Source: Micromonospora sp. NBC_01699 (lineage in GTDB: Bacteria > Actinomycetota > Actinomycetes > Mycobacteriales > Micromonosporaceae). Taken from it: DNA of 64,000 bases. The stretch spans positions 2,356,001-2,420,000 of the forward strand of contig NZ_CP109199.1 of the NCBI RefSeq assembly GCF_036250065.1. Direction: 5' to 3'. Positions 1 through 7,519 of the stretch are shown here, piece after piece; within the stretch, counting starts at the first letter, position 1; every line of letters starts with the position of its first letter. Under the pieces are notes generated by a model. It had not been told where the DNA came from. It made no database searches and was given only the letters and a program-made list of their open reading frames with translations. The position numbers and the translations under genes are program-made.

Positions 1-258
1 TGGATGGCACGCCGGCCGGCGGAGATCGCCGGGCTGCCGACCAAGGGGCGGATCGAGCCCGGTGCCGACGCCGACCTGGTCGCGTTCAACCCCGACGGCC
101 GGTTCACCGTCGAGCCGGCCCTGCTGCGGCACCGCCACCCGACCACCCCGTACGCCGGTCGGAAGTTGTTCGGCGAGGTCCGCGCCACCTGGCTGCGCGG
201 CGACCCGGTCCGGCCGGACCAGCCGCCGCGCGGCCGGTTCCTGCGCCGGGGGGCCTGA
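1..258 (+). CDS. allB: Allantoinase, C-terminal end (cut by window start)
   Basis: This is the last 85 or so residues of a cyclic amidohydrolase; the 5' part lies outside the window. The segment GRIEPGADADLVAFNPDG is the typical tail of the dihydroorotase/allantoinase fold, where the chain returns to the small beta domain, and TPYAGRKLFGEV is the usual allantoinase ending. Allantoinase opens the hydantoin ring of allantoin to give allantoate. Its stop codon overlaps the start of the allantoicase gene (TGATG), so the two consecutive pathway enzymes are probably translationally coupled. The catalytic metal ligands cannot be checked because they are not in the window. Confidence 0.85.
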   Translation, partial: WMARRPAEIAGLPTKGRIEPGADADLVAFNPDGRFTVEPALLRHRHPTTPYAGRKLFGEVRATWLRGDPVRPDQPPRGRFLRRGA

Positions 259-1352
259 TGGCCGACTTCACCGAGCTGCCCGACCTCGCCTCCCGGCTGC
301 TCGGCGGGTCGGTGGTCGACGCCAACGACGAGTTCTTCGCCGCCCGGGACAACCTGGTCAACACCGGCCCGCCGACGTTCACCCCGCAGACCTTCGGGGC
401 CAAGGGCCAGGTGTACGACGGCTGGGAGACCCGCCGCCGCCGTGAACCCGGCGACGACCACGCGATCGTCCGGCTCGGCGCCGCCGGGATCATCTCCGGG
501 GTGGTGGTCGACACCGCCTTCTTCACCGGCAACTACCCGCCGTACGTCTCCGTGCAGGCGTGCGGGCTGGAGGGCTACCCGAGCCCGGCCGAGCTGGCCG
601 CCGCCGACTGGCTGCCGATCGTGCCCCGCTCGGCGGTGCGGGGCGACACGAAGAACGCCTTCCCGGTGACGGACCCGCACCGGTTCACCCACGTACGGCT
701 GGTCATCCACCCGGATGGCGGGGTGGCCCGGCTGCGGGTGCACGGCATCGTCGTACCCGATCCCCGGCTTTTCCCCGACGGCCTGGTCGACCTCGCGGCG
801 CTGGAGTACGGCGGCCTGGTGACCGATTGCAGCAACCGGTTCTACGGTTCACCGAACCAGCTCATCGCGCCCGGTCTGGCCCGGGTGATGGGCGAGGGCT
901 GGGAGACCGCGCGACGCCGGGACACCGGCAACGACTGGGTACGCGTCCGCCTCGCCGCCCCCGGTCGGATCCGCCTCGCCGAGCTGGACACCAGCCACTT
1001 CAAGGGAAACGCGCCCGGCGCCGCCGCGCTGCGCGGCATCGACACCCGGTACGCCGATCCGGCCGACGAGTGGGCCTGGTTCGACCTGCTGCCCCGCGTC
1101 CGCCTGCAACCGGACACCCGACACCGGTTCCCCCTGCCCGACGCCCGCACCGCAACCGAGGTCCGACTGGACGTCTACCCCGACGGCGGAATGGCCCGCC
1201 TCCGCCTCCCCGGCCGAGTTTCCCCCGACGACCTGGCAACCCTGCGCCACCGCTGGTGGACCTCCCTCCCCCCAGCCCACCAACGCCACTCCTCCGCCAC
1301 CCCCATCCCCCCGGACACCCCCTGGCGCCGCTCCCTCCCACCCCCCACCTAG
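258..1352 (+). CDS. alc: Allantoicase
   Basis: The enzyme hydrolyses allantoate to ureidoglycolate and urea, following allantoinase. The 364-residue protein shows the internal duplication of the family: two jelly-roll halves, about residues 15-170 and 185-330, each with a WET(R/A)RRR segment and a matching (V/L)DT..F.GN motif (VVVDTAFFTGNYPPY and ELDTSHFKGN). Length is normal for the family. The last 30 residues are Pro/Ser-rich and low in information. The TAG stop at 1350-1352 is remarkable: its TA is the target duplication of an inserted IS630 element and its G is the first base of that element, so the reading frame ends where it did before insertion. Confidence 0.93.
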   Translation: MADFTELPDLASRLLGGSVVDANDEFFAARDNLVNTGPPTFTPQTFGAKGQVYDGWETRRRREPGDDHAIVRLGAAGIISGVVVDTAFFTGNYPPYVSVQACGLEGYPSPAELAAADWLPIVPRSAVRGDTKNAFPVTDPHRFTHVRLVIHPDGGVARLRVHGIVVPDPRLFPDGLVDLAALEYGGLVTDCSNRFYGSPNQLIAPGLARVMGEGWETARRRDTGNDWVRVRLAAPGRIRLAELDTSHFKGNAPGAAALRGIDTRYADPADEWAWFDLLPRVRLQPDTRHRFPLPDARTATEVRLDVYPDGGMARLRLPGRVSPDDLATLRHRWWTSLPPAHQRHSSATPIPPDTPWRRSLPPPT

Positions 1353-1371
1353 TGCCTTGACCACCAACGTT
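1352..1371 (+). repeat. Left terminal inverted repeat of IS630 element
   Basis: The sequence GTGCCTTGACCACCAACGTT starts right after the TA duplication and is repeated exactly, in inverse orientation, at 3332-3351. Its first G completes the allantoicase TAG stop codon. Confidence 0.85.
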
Positions 1372-1438
1372 GGCCGGGTCCAATGACACGCCGGACCGGG
1401 TTCATGGTGTGAGGTTCGATGGGGTCGAGGCTGTGCGG

Positions 1439-2557
1439 GTGGCAGAACCCGTTCGAGTACGCCGATTGAGTGATCAAGAGGGTCAGCGGTTGCAACGCCT
1501 GGTGCGTCGCGGTACCGGCTCGGTTGTCCGGCTGCGGCGGGCGATGGTTGTGCTCGCCTCGGCCGGAGGGAACACCGTGCCGGCGATCGCCCGCCTCGTG
1601 CAGGCCGACGAGGATTCCGTGCGGCAGGTGATCCACCGGTTCAACGAGCAGGGGATGCCCAGCCTGGACCCTCGGTGGGCGGGTGGCCGTCCCCGCCAGA
1701 TCAGTCCTGACGATGAGGCCTTCATCGTCGCGACGGCCAACACCCGCCCGATGAAGCTCGGGCGCCCGTTCACCAGGTGGAGCATCCGCAAGCTCGCCGA
1801 GTACCTCGCCGGCAACCCGGACCGGGTCGTCATGGTGGGACGTGAACGTCTGCGGCAGTACCTGCGCAAACATGAGATCACTTTCCAGCGGACAAAGACG
1901 TGGAAGGAGTCCAACGACCCGCAACGAGAGACGAAACTGACCCGTATCGAGCACGTCACCACCCAGTTCTCGGACCGGGTGTTCGCGTTCGACGAGTTCG
2001 GGCCACTCGCGGTCCGTCCGCAGACCGGAAGCGGATGGCACCCGAAAGGCCGGCCACACCGGCTGCCGGCGAACTATCACAAGCTGCACGGTGTCCGGCA
2101 GTTCCACGGCTGCTACTCCGTCGGCGACGACACCCTCTGGGGTGTCATCCGCCACCGTAAATCCGCGACGAACACCCTGACCGCGCTCAAGTCGATCCGC
2201 GCCGCCCGACCGGACGGGGCACCGATCTACATCATCCTGGACAACCTGTCGGCACACAAAGGCCCGGCGATCAGGGCCTGGGCGGCCCGGAACAAGGTCG
2301 AACTGTATTTCACCCCGACCTACGCCTCCTGGGCCAACCCCATCGAGGCCCACTTCGGGCCGTTACGCACTTTTGTCATTGCCGGCTCCGACCACCCCAA
2401 CCACGTCGCTCTCGGCCGGCACCTGCACGCCTACCTACGGTGGCGCAACGCGAATGCCCGCCACCCCGACGTCCTCGCCGCCCAACGACGCGAACGCGCC
2501 CGCATCCGCAGCGAACGCCAACAACGCTGGGGCCAACCCACCACAAAAGCGGCCTGA
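1439..2557 (+). CDS. IS630 family transposase
   Basis: This DDE transposase cuts and pastes the element at TA sites. The N-terminal third (residues 1-120) holds a helix-turn-helix with the phrase VIHRFNEQG and a GGRPRQISPDDE linker. The catalytic core follows, with the three acidic residues visible in FAFDEFGPL, YIILDNLSAH and ANPIEAHFGPLR. The C-terminus is rich in Arg and ends 13 bases before the inner copy of the inverted repeat. The GTG at 1439 (protein MAEPVRVRRLSDQEG) is preferred because a GAGG lies eight bases upstream and homologues begin there; an in-frame TTG at 1370 is less likely. The frame is intact, so the element may be active. Confidence 0.9.
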   Translation: MAEPVRVRRLSDQEGQRLQRLVRRGTGSVVRLRRAMVVLASAGGNTVPAIARLVQADEDSVRQVIHRFNEQGMPSLDPRWAGGRPRQISPDDEAFIVATANTRPMKLGRPFTRWSIRKLAEYLAGNPDRVVMVGRERLRQYLRKHEITFQRTKTWKESNDPQRETKLTRIEHVTTQFSDRVFAFDEFGPLAVRPQTGSGWHPKGRPHRLPANYHKLHGVRQFHGCYSVGDDTLWGVIRHRKSATNTLTALKSIRAARPDGAPIYIILDNLSAHKGPAIRAWAARNKVELYFTPTYASWANPIEAHFGPLRTFVIAGSDHPNHVALGRHLHAYLRWRNANARHPDVLAAQRRERARIRSERQQRWGQPTTKAA

Positions 2558-2569
2558 CCAACCCCAACC

Positions 2570-2587
2570 AACGTTGCAGTCAAGGCC
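2570..2587 (-). repeat. Inner, imperfect inverted repeat copy
   Basis: Read on the minus strand this is GGCCTTGACTGCAACGTT. It shares the blocks GCCTTGAC and CAACGTT with the left end but is two bases shorter. It is followed by TA (2588-2589), which also forms part of the TAG stop of the passenger gene. It looks like the natural right end of the basic IS. Confidence 0.65.
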
Positions 2588-3279
2588 TAGTCGGGGCCAA
2601 CCAAGAGGACGAAGGTGCGTGCCAGGCCGAAACGGTCGGTACGCGGCCAATTCAGGGCGGCGAGCGCCGCAGCGGACGGTTCGTGCCGCTGGCCGTTGAT
2701 CCGGACTTCACTCTCGGTGAAGTCGCCGCCCTGGCCGACCAGCATGCGAACGCCATTGAGATATGGGCGGTCGAGCCCGTCCGCGATCACCGGCGCCAGG
2801 GTCGACCACGGCATCGCCTCGGCGAACCACTCCTGCTTACCTCGCGATCCGTCAACGGACCACCCGGTCACACTGCCGACGATCGCATGCCAGCCGGCGA
2901 ACCCGCCCTGGTCGCCGGACCTGAAGTGGTTCGCCAGTCGCCCCTGCTGCTCGATCATCTCTAGGACCGTTACCAGGCAGGTCTCAATCCACGCCTGGAT
3001 CGCCTGACGGGCCGCCTCGACCGGATCGGCCGCGAGGCCAAGCGTGCAGTCGACGACCGTTGGCACGTCCGGCCGGTCTACATTCAGCAGGATTTCCAGG
3101 TCCAGGTGGCGGTAATCGTCGCTGTCCGACGGAAGAACCCGGACGCCCAACGATCCCGACCGCAGCATCGGCCCGTCGGTCAGCAGCCACTCGCCACCGA
3201 CCTCGGCAAGCATGGGCGCGGCAAGCTCCAGCACACGCTCGGCAGGGAGGGGCTGTGGCGTCGGACGCGGGTCGATCAT
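2587..3279 (-). CDS. DUF6348-like protein (IS passenger)
   Basis: The 230-residue cytoplasmic protein has no signal peptide or membrane segment. Its order of features (VVDCTLGLAADPVEAARQAI near 80-100, GWHAIVGSVTG near 137-147, NGVRMLVGQGG near 183-193, LNWPR and ARTFVLLVG at the end) matches my memory of the DUF6348 family, whose function is unknown. The gene lies between the inner and outer right ends of the IS630 element and is convergent with the transposase, so it travels with the element if the outer ends are used. Its TAG stop is built from the inner TA site. No resistance or regulatory motif is recognisable. Confidence 0.65.
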   Translation of the reverse strand: MIDPRPTPQPLPAERVLELAAPMLAEVGGEWLLTDGPMLRSGSLGVRVLPSDSDDYRHLDLEILLNVDRPDVPTVVDCTLGLAADPVEAARQAIQAWIETCLVTVLEMIEQQGRLANHFRSGDQGGFAGWHAIVGSVTGWSVDGSRGKQEWFAEAMPWSTLAPVIADGLDRPYLNGVRMLVGQGGDFTESEVRINGQRHEPSAAALAALNWPRTDRFGLARTFVLLVGPD

Positions 3280-3331
3280 GGTGGTTCACAGTACCGGCAA
3301 CGCTCGGTGCCGTGGGCCGAGCAACACCGTG

Positions 3332-3351
3332 AACGTTGGTGGTCAAGGCAC
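3332..3351 (-). repeat. Right (outer) terminal inverted repeat of IS630 element
   Basis: This is the exact inverse of the left end at 1352-1371, followed by TA at 3352-3353. The perfect match suggests that the outer pair of ends was used in the last transposition. Confidence 0.85.
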
Positions 3352-3357
3352 TAGCGA

Positions 3358-4044
3358 TCAGGGGAGGGGGGATTCGCCGCCGGGGTAGGCGAAGGAGGAG
3401 CGGGGGGAGTAGAAGCCCCAGGTGATCTCCAAGGGGTTTGCCGGGCGGAGGGGCCAGGTGGAGTGGTTGGGGTCCAGGAACTCCACGGATTCGATCTCGA
3501 ACGGGTCGACCGGTTCGGCGACGAACGGGTAGTTTCCGCTGATCCGCTGGCCGTCGACGTCGGTGACGTACCGAAGCTGACCCCGGTTGACCGCCTCGCC
3601 GGTGTTACCGACCCGGGCGGTGGTCCGGATCACCGGTACGCCGTCGGACTCGGTGGTGGCGACCAGTCGCCGGCCAGTGACCTCGATCGTGGTCCGGCCG
3701 ACGCTGGCGGGGGCGCCACGGGCGGCGGCGTACTCCCGGACCACCGGGCTGGAGTTGAAGTAGTGCGTCCACCAGCGGCCGGGGGTCACCCCGTCGGGGG
3801 CGTCCAGACCGGCCAGGTCCGGGCCGAGGTAGGTGAGCGAGTAGGCGCCGAAACCGGAGGTCTGGCCCGCGTGGTCGACCACGTACTGGTTCATGAAGAC
3901 CTGGCGGTTCGCCATCGGCTCCAGCCCGTTGGGCACCAGCGCCGCGACCGCGTCGGGGTCGGCCGGCAACCAGCCGAAGTAGATCATGCGGCTGTTCACG
4001 ACGAGTTGCGCCGCGACGGGTTCTGGCGTGACAGGATCGGTCAC
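3358..4044 (-). CDS. Acetoacetate decarboxylase-like protein
   Basis: The 228-residue soluble protein resembles the acetoacetate decarboxylase superfamily: it begins with a strand and the phrase DAVAALVPNGLEP, continues with MNQYVVDHAGQTSGFGAYSLTYLG in the middle, and ends with strand-rich sequence. The Schiff-base lysine of true decarboxylases (in an E-P-K-K context) is not visible; the corresponding stretch reads ASVGRTTIEVTGRR. It is therefore more likely a binding protein or a different enzyme of that fold than a decarboxylase. It is convergent with the ureide genes; its stop codon lies four bases from the IS630 element. The family call is moderate. Confidence 0.55.
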   Translation of the reverse strand: MTDPVTPEPVAAQLVVNSRMIYFGWLPADPDAVAALVPNGLEPMANRQVFMNQYVVDHAGQTSGFGAYSLTYLGPDLAGLDAPDGVTPGRWWTHYFNSSPVVREYAAARGAPASVGRTTIEVTGRRLVATTESDGVPVIRTTARVGNTGEAVNRGQLRYVTDVDGQRISGNYPFVAEPVDPFEIESVEFLDPNHSTWPLRPANPLEITWGFYSPRSSFAYPGGESPLP

Positions 4045-4201
4045 CGGGTGCCTCCGTACCGTGGACGAGCGGGTCGGGACGCGACGGGTTCAGCACCGTC
4101 CGCGACCAACCATGAGTAATCGCGACGCTACGGCTTGTCCATTATGGAGGGCAACGACGGATAGACGACACTCGGACCGACCGGCCGCCGGACCGCCCCG
4201 A

Positions 4202-5422
4202 CTACCCGGCCAGCCGGGCCGCGTCGGCCAGGTGATGCGGGACGTCGGCCAGGTGGAACGGCCGTTCGCTCGGTTCGATCCGGGCCACGAAGTGCGCGTA
4301 CACGGCGGCGTTGCGCAGGGCCGCGACCGGACGCAGCAGCCGCAGCGCGCGTTCCGGGTCGGCGGCCGGGTGGCTCGCCCGCCAACGGCTGGCCCAGGAG
4401 CGGACCAGCGTGGTCGTGTCGTCCGGCGACAGTCGCTCGGACAGGCGCAGGAGGTCGAAGGCGGGATGGCCGACGAAGGCGTCCCCCCAGTCGATCAACA
4501 CCCGCCGGTTGCCGTCGTTGCGGACGTTGCCCGGATGCAGGTCACCGTGGACCAGGGTGTCGGGCAGGCCGCAGGCGGCGATCGCGGCGAGCCGGGCGTC
4601 GAGGTTGGCCAGGAGCGACCGTACGCCGCTCAGGTCCGCCCCGCTCGCCGTCAGCACGTCGGTCACCGTCCGCGCCAGTCGGGCCCCGCGAAGATCGGGT
4701 ACGCCCGAATCGACCAGCTCCCGCACGTACGGGATCGAGGCGAGCTGGATCCGGTGCTGGTCGGCGGCGATGGCGTCCCGTCCGGTGACGTCCACCCCGT
4801 ACCAGTCGTCGCCGGGGACGTGGTCGAGCAGCATCCGTCCGGTTTTGTCGGCGGCGAGCAGCGGCGGCGCGAGTTCGGGCGCCACCCGACCGAGCCAGCG
4901 CAGTACCGCCGCCTCGTGCCGGAAGAAGGCCGGTACCTGCTTCAGCCAGACCGGCGTACGGCTTTTCGCCGGCTCTGCCGGATCCAGGCGCCAGATGGTG
5001 GACAGGTTCCAGGCCCGCCGCTGGCTGCCGGTGACCGGTGCGCGGCCGAGTCGGGCCAACTCGTCGGCCGCCCAGTCCAGGCTGCGCCGGGGACCGCCCG
5101 GTTCGGCCCACGGCGCGCGTGACGGGTGCGGCGTCCCCACGGCGTCGAGCGTGGCAGGGTCGAGCGGGGTCAGGTCGAGGGTGGCCGCCGCCGGTGCGGT
5201 CCGGCCGAGTTGGGCCAGGTAGGTGACCGCCCCGCCGTGCGGCTCGGGCCGTTCGGTGTGCAGCAGCCGCAGCACGGCGACGTCGATTCCGTGCGTACGC
5301 CGGGCACCCTCCACGACATCGGTCATCTCCTGCCACCAGGGCGCCGGCACGTCGTAGGCGGGCAGCGCGCCCAGCGGTACGCCATCGGCGCCCACCAGCA
5401 CAAGCGTGACCGTACGCGACAC
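4202..5422 (-). CDS. Aminoglycoside phosphotransferase-family kinase
   Basis: The protein carries the kinase-like phosphotransferase fold. The Brenner-type motif LVHGDLHPGN supplies the catalytic Asp and metal-binding Asn, and VLIDWGDAFVGHPAFDLLRL supplies the DFG-like metal Asp. An extra N-terminal domain of roughly 130 residues with an alternating hydrophobic pattern (TVTLVLVGADGVPLG) precedes the kinase lobe; its role is unknown. The substrate cannot be named, and many such genes in actinobacteria are not resistance genes. The start is uncertain: GTG at 5422 begins the conserved-looking sequence, ATG at 5470 is in frame upstream, and neither has a strong ribosome site. Confidence 0.75.
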   Translation of the reverse strand: MSRTVTLVLVGADGVPLGALPAYDVPAPWWQEMTDVVEGARRTHGIDVAVLRLLHTERPEPHGGAVTYLAQLGRTAPAAATLDLTPLDPATLDAVGTPHPSRAPWAEPGGPRRSLDWAADELARLGRAPVTGSQRRAWNLSTIWRLDPAEPAKSRTPVWLKQVPAFFRHEAAVLRWLGRVAPELAPPLLAADKTGRMLLDHVPGDDWYGVDVTGRDAIAADQHRIQLASIPYVRELVDSGVPDLRGARLARTVTDVLTASGADLSGVRSLLANLDARLAAIAACGLPDTLVHGDLHPGNVRNDGNRRVLIDWGDAFVGHPAFDLLRLSERLSPDDTTTLVRSWASRWRASHPAADPERALRLLRPVAALRNAAVYAHFVARIEPSERPFHLADVPHHLADAARLAG

Positions 5423-5730
5423 GAGGCGGGACGCTACCCGGTCGGCACGTCCGGCACCATCGGTATACATCCGACCGGAAATCCTGCCGATAACTGGGAC
5501 AGAACGGACTCGCCCTGCACACCTCGGCGGTCCCGTCCGGAGAACCGCGAAATTGCTGCCCCGTACCGGTTTCCGTGCCCTCAGATTGGCTAATCGGATC
5601 CAGGTTGGCACGTCCGGCGCGCCACCGCCGCGATCGGCAGACGTGACCGACGCGTCCGGCAGGACACGGCATACCGGTACGTCGGCGTGACCAGGCCATT
5701 TGTCGAGCAGGAGACAGGGGAGGAACGAGC
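5423..5730. other. Divergent promoter region, no gene seen
   Basis: About 300 bases separate the phosphotransferase (leftward) from a small membrane protein gene (rightward). The stretch around 5580-5600 (AGATTGGCTAATCGGATC) is AT-richer than its surroundings and may contain promoter sequence. No convincing ORF or repeat is visible. The last 20 bases hold a strong ribosome site for the next gene. Confidence 0.4.
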
Positions 5731-5862
5731 ATGGCCAGCGAGGTTGTCGACAGCACCCCGGACCAGCCCGACCAGGCGGTTGAAGGTGAACGCGGAGCCC
5801 TGGTCGCGGTATTCGTGATGGTGGTGCTCGGCGTGGTGGGGATCTTCGCCGTCTCCGCCTGA
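5731..5862 (+). CDS. Small single-span membrane protein
   Basis: This 43-residue protein starts at an ATG with a very good ribosome site (GGGGAGGAACGAGC). The first half is acidic and polar (DSTPDQPDQAVEGE). The second half is one hydrophobic helix, VAVFVMVVLGVVGIFAVSA, which runs to the C-terminus. It is followed at once by a hairpin terminator, so it seems to be a single-gene transcript. The size and topology suggest a subunit or modulator of a membrane complex, but there is no partner gene nearby to say which. The function is unknown. Confidence 0.7.
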   Translation: MASEVVDSTPDQPDQAVEGERGALVAVFVMVVLGVVGIFAVSA

Positions 5863-5881
5863 CCGGGACCGCCGGTGTTAT

Positions 5882-5909
5882 CCGGTGAACGGGGGTTCCC
5901 GTTCACCGG
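5882..5909 (+). terminator. Hairpin after small membrane protein gene
   Basis: Arms CCGGTGAAC (5882-5890) and GTTCACCGG (5901-5909) form a perfect 9-bp stem about 20 bases after the stop codon. There is no T-tract, which is usual in high-GC actinobacteria. Confidence 0.6.
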
Positions 5910-5917
5910 GGTGTCCC

Positions 5918-5986
5918 TTCCGTTGATCATGAAGTTAGCGCGGGTGCGTGTCCGAAATGCCCGCATTAACTTCATGATCAACGGAA
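5918..5986. repeat. Long perfect inverted repeat between convergent genes
   Basis: Two 20-base arms, TTCCGTTGATCATGAAGTTA (5918-5937) and its exact reverse complement (5967-5986), surround a 29-base loop that itself can form a 5-bp stem (5940-5944 with 5960-5964). The arms are far richer in AT than the flanks. The element is symmetrical, so it could stop transcription from either side. I recall TTGATCATGAAGTTA-type palindromes as common interspersed elements in Micromonospora genomes; this needs a genome search. Confidence 0.75.
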
Positions 5987-5991
5987 GCAAT

Positions 5992-6023
5992 CGGCCCCCG
6001 TACCGGGATCGGTACGGGGGCCG
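5992..6023 (-). terminator. Hairpin terminator of the pirin operon
   Basis: Arms CGGCCCCCGTACC (5992-6004) and GGTACGGGGGCCG (6011-6023) make a perfect 13-bp stem with a 6-base loop, nine bases beyond the pirin stop codon. This is the third hairpin in 142 bases. Confidence 0.7.
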
Positions 6024-6031
6024 GCATCCGG

Positions 6032-7021
6032 TTACGGGCGCGGAGTGCTCCCGTCGGTGTGCGGGACCCGGGCGGCGGGAATGACGCCCAGGCGACCGGC
6101 CTGGTAGTCCTCGAACGCCTTGACCAGTTCGTCGCGGGTGTTCATGACAAACGGGCCGTACTGCGCCACCGGTTCGCGGATCGGCAGGCCACCCATGATG
6201 TAGAGGTCGAGCACGGGCGTGTTCGAGTCCTGCTGTTCGTCGGCGGCGAACCGTAGCGCCTCGCCCGGTCCGTGGACCGCGAGCTGTCCGGTATGCACCG
6301 GCCGGCGTTCGGTGCCGACGGTGCCCCGGCCGCCGAGCACGTAGACCAGGGCGTTGAAGTCGGAGCGCCAGGGCAGGTCGACGGTGGCGCCGGGTTGCAC
6401 CGTCACGTGGGTGATGGTGATCGGCGTGAAGGTCGAGCCGGGCCCCCGGTGGCCGTCGATCTCACCGGCGATGACCCGCAGCAGCGCGCCGCCGTCCGGG
6501 GTGGTCAGCAGCGCCGACTCCCTGCCCCGGATGTCCTGGTAGCGCGGCGGGTTCATCTTCGCCGCGCGGGGCAGGTTGACCCAGAGCTGGAGGCCGTGGA
6601 AAAGGCCACCGCTCATCACCAGGTGCTCCGGCGGTGCCTCGATGTGGAGCAGGCCGCTACCGGCGGTCATCCACTGGGTGTCCCCGTCGGTGATGGTGCC
6701 GCCGCCACCGTTGGAGTCCTGGTGGTCGAAGATCCCGTCGATGATGTACGTGACCGTCTCGAACCCGCGGTGCGGGTGCCACGGGGTTCCCTTCGGCTCG
6801 CCCGGCGCATAGTCGACCTCGCCCATCTGGTCCAGGTGGATGAACGGGTCGAGTTCGGGCATCGGCACCCCGGCGAAGGCGCGACGGACCGGGAAGCCCT
6901 CGCCCTCGAAGCCGCTGGGCGCGGTGATCACCCGGCGTACCTTCCGATATTCGGTGGTCTGTTCGTCGAGTCGCGGCAGCCGCGGCAGGACCAGCACGTT
7001 TTCCACGGTGATCGCGGGCAT
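6032..7021 (-). CDS. Pirin family protein
   Basis: This bicupin protein of 329 residues is of normal to slightly long size for the family. The N-terminal cupin keeps all four metal ligands of pirins: His82 and His84 in PWHPHRGFETVTY, then His126 and Glu128 in LLHIEAPPEH. Bacterial pirins include quercetin dioxygenases and proteins that bind metabolic enzymes or regulators; the sequence alone does not say which. It lies 12 bases after a MarR regulator on the same strand and is very probably co-transcribed with it. This arrangement usually means response to phenolic or oxidative signals sensed by the MarR protein. Confidence 0.92.
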   Translation of the reverse strand: MPAITVENVLVLPRLPRLDEQTTEYRKVRRVITAPSGFEGEGFPVRRAFAGVPMPELDPFIHLDQMGEVDYAPGEPKGTPWHPHRGFETVTYIIDGIFDHQDSNGGGGTITDGDTQWMTAGSGLLHIEAPPEHLVMSGGLFHGLQLWVNLPRAAKMNPPRYQDIRGRESALLTTPDGGALLRVIAGEIDGHRGPGSTFTPITITHVTVQPGATVDLPWRSDFNALVYVLGGRGTVGTERRPVHTGQLAVHGPGEALRFAADEQQDSNTPVLDLYIMGGLPIREPVAQYGPFVMNTRDELVKAFEDYQAGRLGVIPAARVPHTDGSTPRP

Positions 7022-7033
7022 CGTCGTACTCCC

Positions 7034-7519
7034 TTAACTGATGTTGGTCGTGGCGTCGGAGGAGGGTCGGCCGGGGGCCAGGCGTTCGCCGAGCCGGTCG
7101 AAGACGCGGGTGAGGACGGCGAGTTCGGTTTCGCTGAGGTCGTCCATCAGGTGTTGCCGGACGGATGCCGCGTGCTGTGGTGCCGCTTCCCGCAGGGTCA
7201 GCAGCCCGGCGGCGGTGAGCACCGCCTCGCTGCCGCGCCGGTCGTCCGGACAGGGCTGCCGGGTGACCAGGCCGCGCTTCTCCATGTTCGAGATCTGGTA
7301 CGTCAGCCGGCTCGGTGAGAAGACCAGTTGCCCGGCCAGCTCACCCATCCGGAGCCGCTGACCGGGGGTTTCGGAGAGCAGGACCAGCACCTGGTAGTCG
7401 GCGAGGCTCAACTCGCTCGTCGCGCGCAACTCGTCCTCCAGCTTGTTGAACAACCGCTGGCTCGACTCGATGTACGCGCGCCAGCAGCCGAGCTGAGCGC
7501 TGTTCAAACTCTGTGTCAC
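7034..7519 (-). CDS. MarR family transcriptional regulator
   Basis: This winged-helix dimeric repressor has 161 residues. The helix-turn-helix reads MGELAGQLVFSPSRLTYQIS (about residues 77-96) and the wing contains the usual basic CPDDRRGSEAVLT segment. It heads a two-gene unit with pirin and most likely represses its own promoter. The upstream region has an AT-rich patch (7535-7556) that is the obvious operator candidate. The start is an internal GTG-type codon with sequence TQSLNSAQLGCWRAYI, which begins the dimerisation helix; no better start is evident. Confidence 0.9.
   Translation of the reverse strand: MTQSLNSAQLGCWRAYIESSQRLFNKLEDELRATSELSLADYQVLVLLSETPGQRLRMGELAGQLVFSPSRLTYQISNMEKRGLVTRQPCPDDRRGSEAVLTAAGLLTLREAAPQHAASVRQHLMDDLSETELAVLTRVFDRLGERLAPGRPSSDATTNIS

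Larger units (their letters stand above)
1350..3353. mobile_element. IS630-family element with passenger gene
   Basis: A 2.0-kb unit is bounded by a perfect 20-bp terminal inverted repeat (left 1352-1371, right 3332-3351) and by the dinucleotide TA on both sides (1350-1351 and 3352-3353), the target duplication expected for IS630/Tc1-mariner transposition. It contains an IS630 transposase and, on the other strand, an unrelated DUF6348-like gene. A third, imperfect copy of the end lies at 2570-2587, just after the transposase and also followed by TA. The unit may therefore be a 1.24-kb IS that gained an outer end and a passenger. The element sits between two convergent genes without damaging either. 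Confidence 0.8.

Noticed and set aside
1349-2353. Long open frame on the minus strand across the transposase
   Set aside because: It is the mirror of the IS630 transposase gene; its protein is Arg/Gly/Pro-rich without any family pattern, as expected for antisense frames in high-GC DNA.
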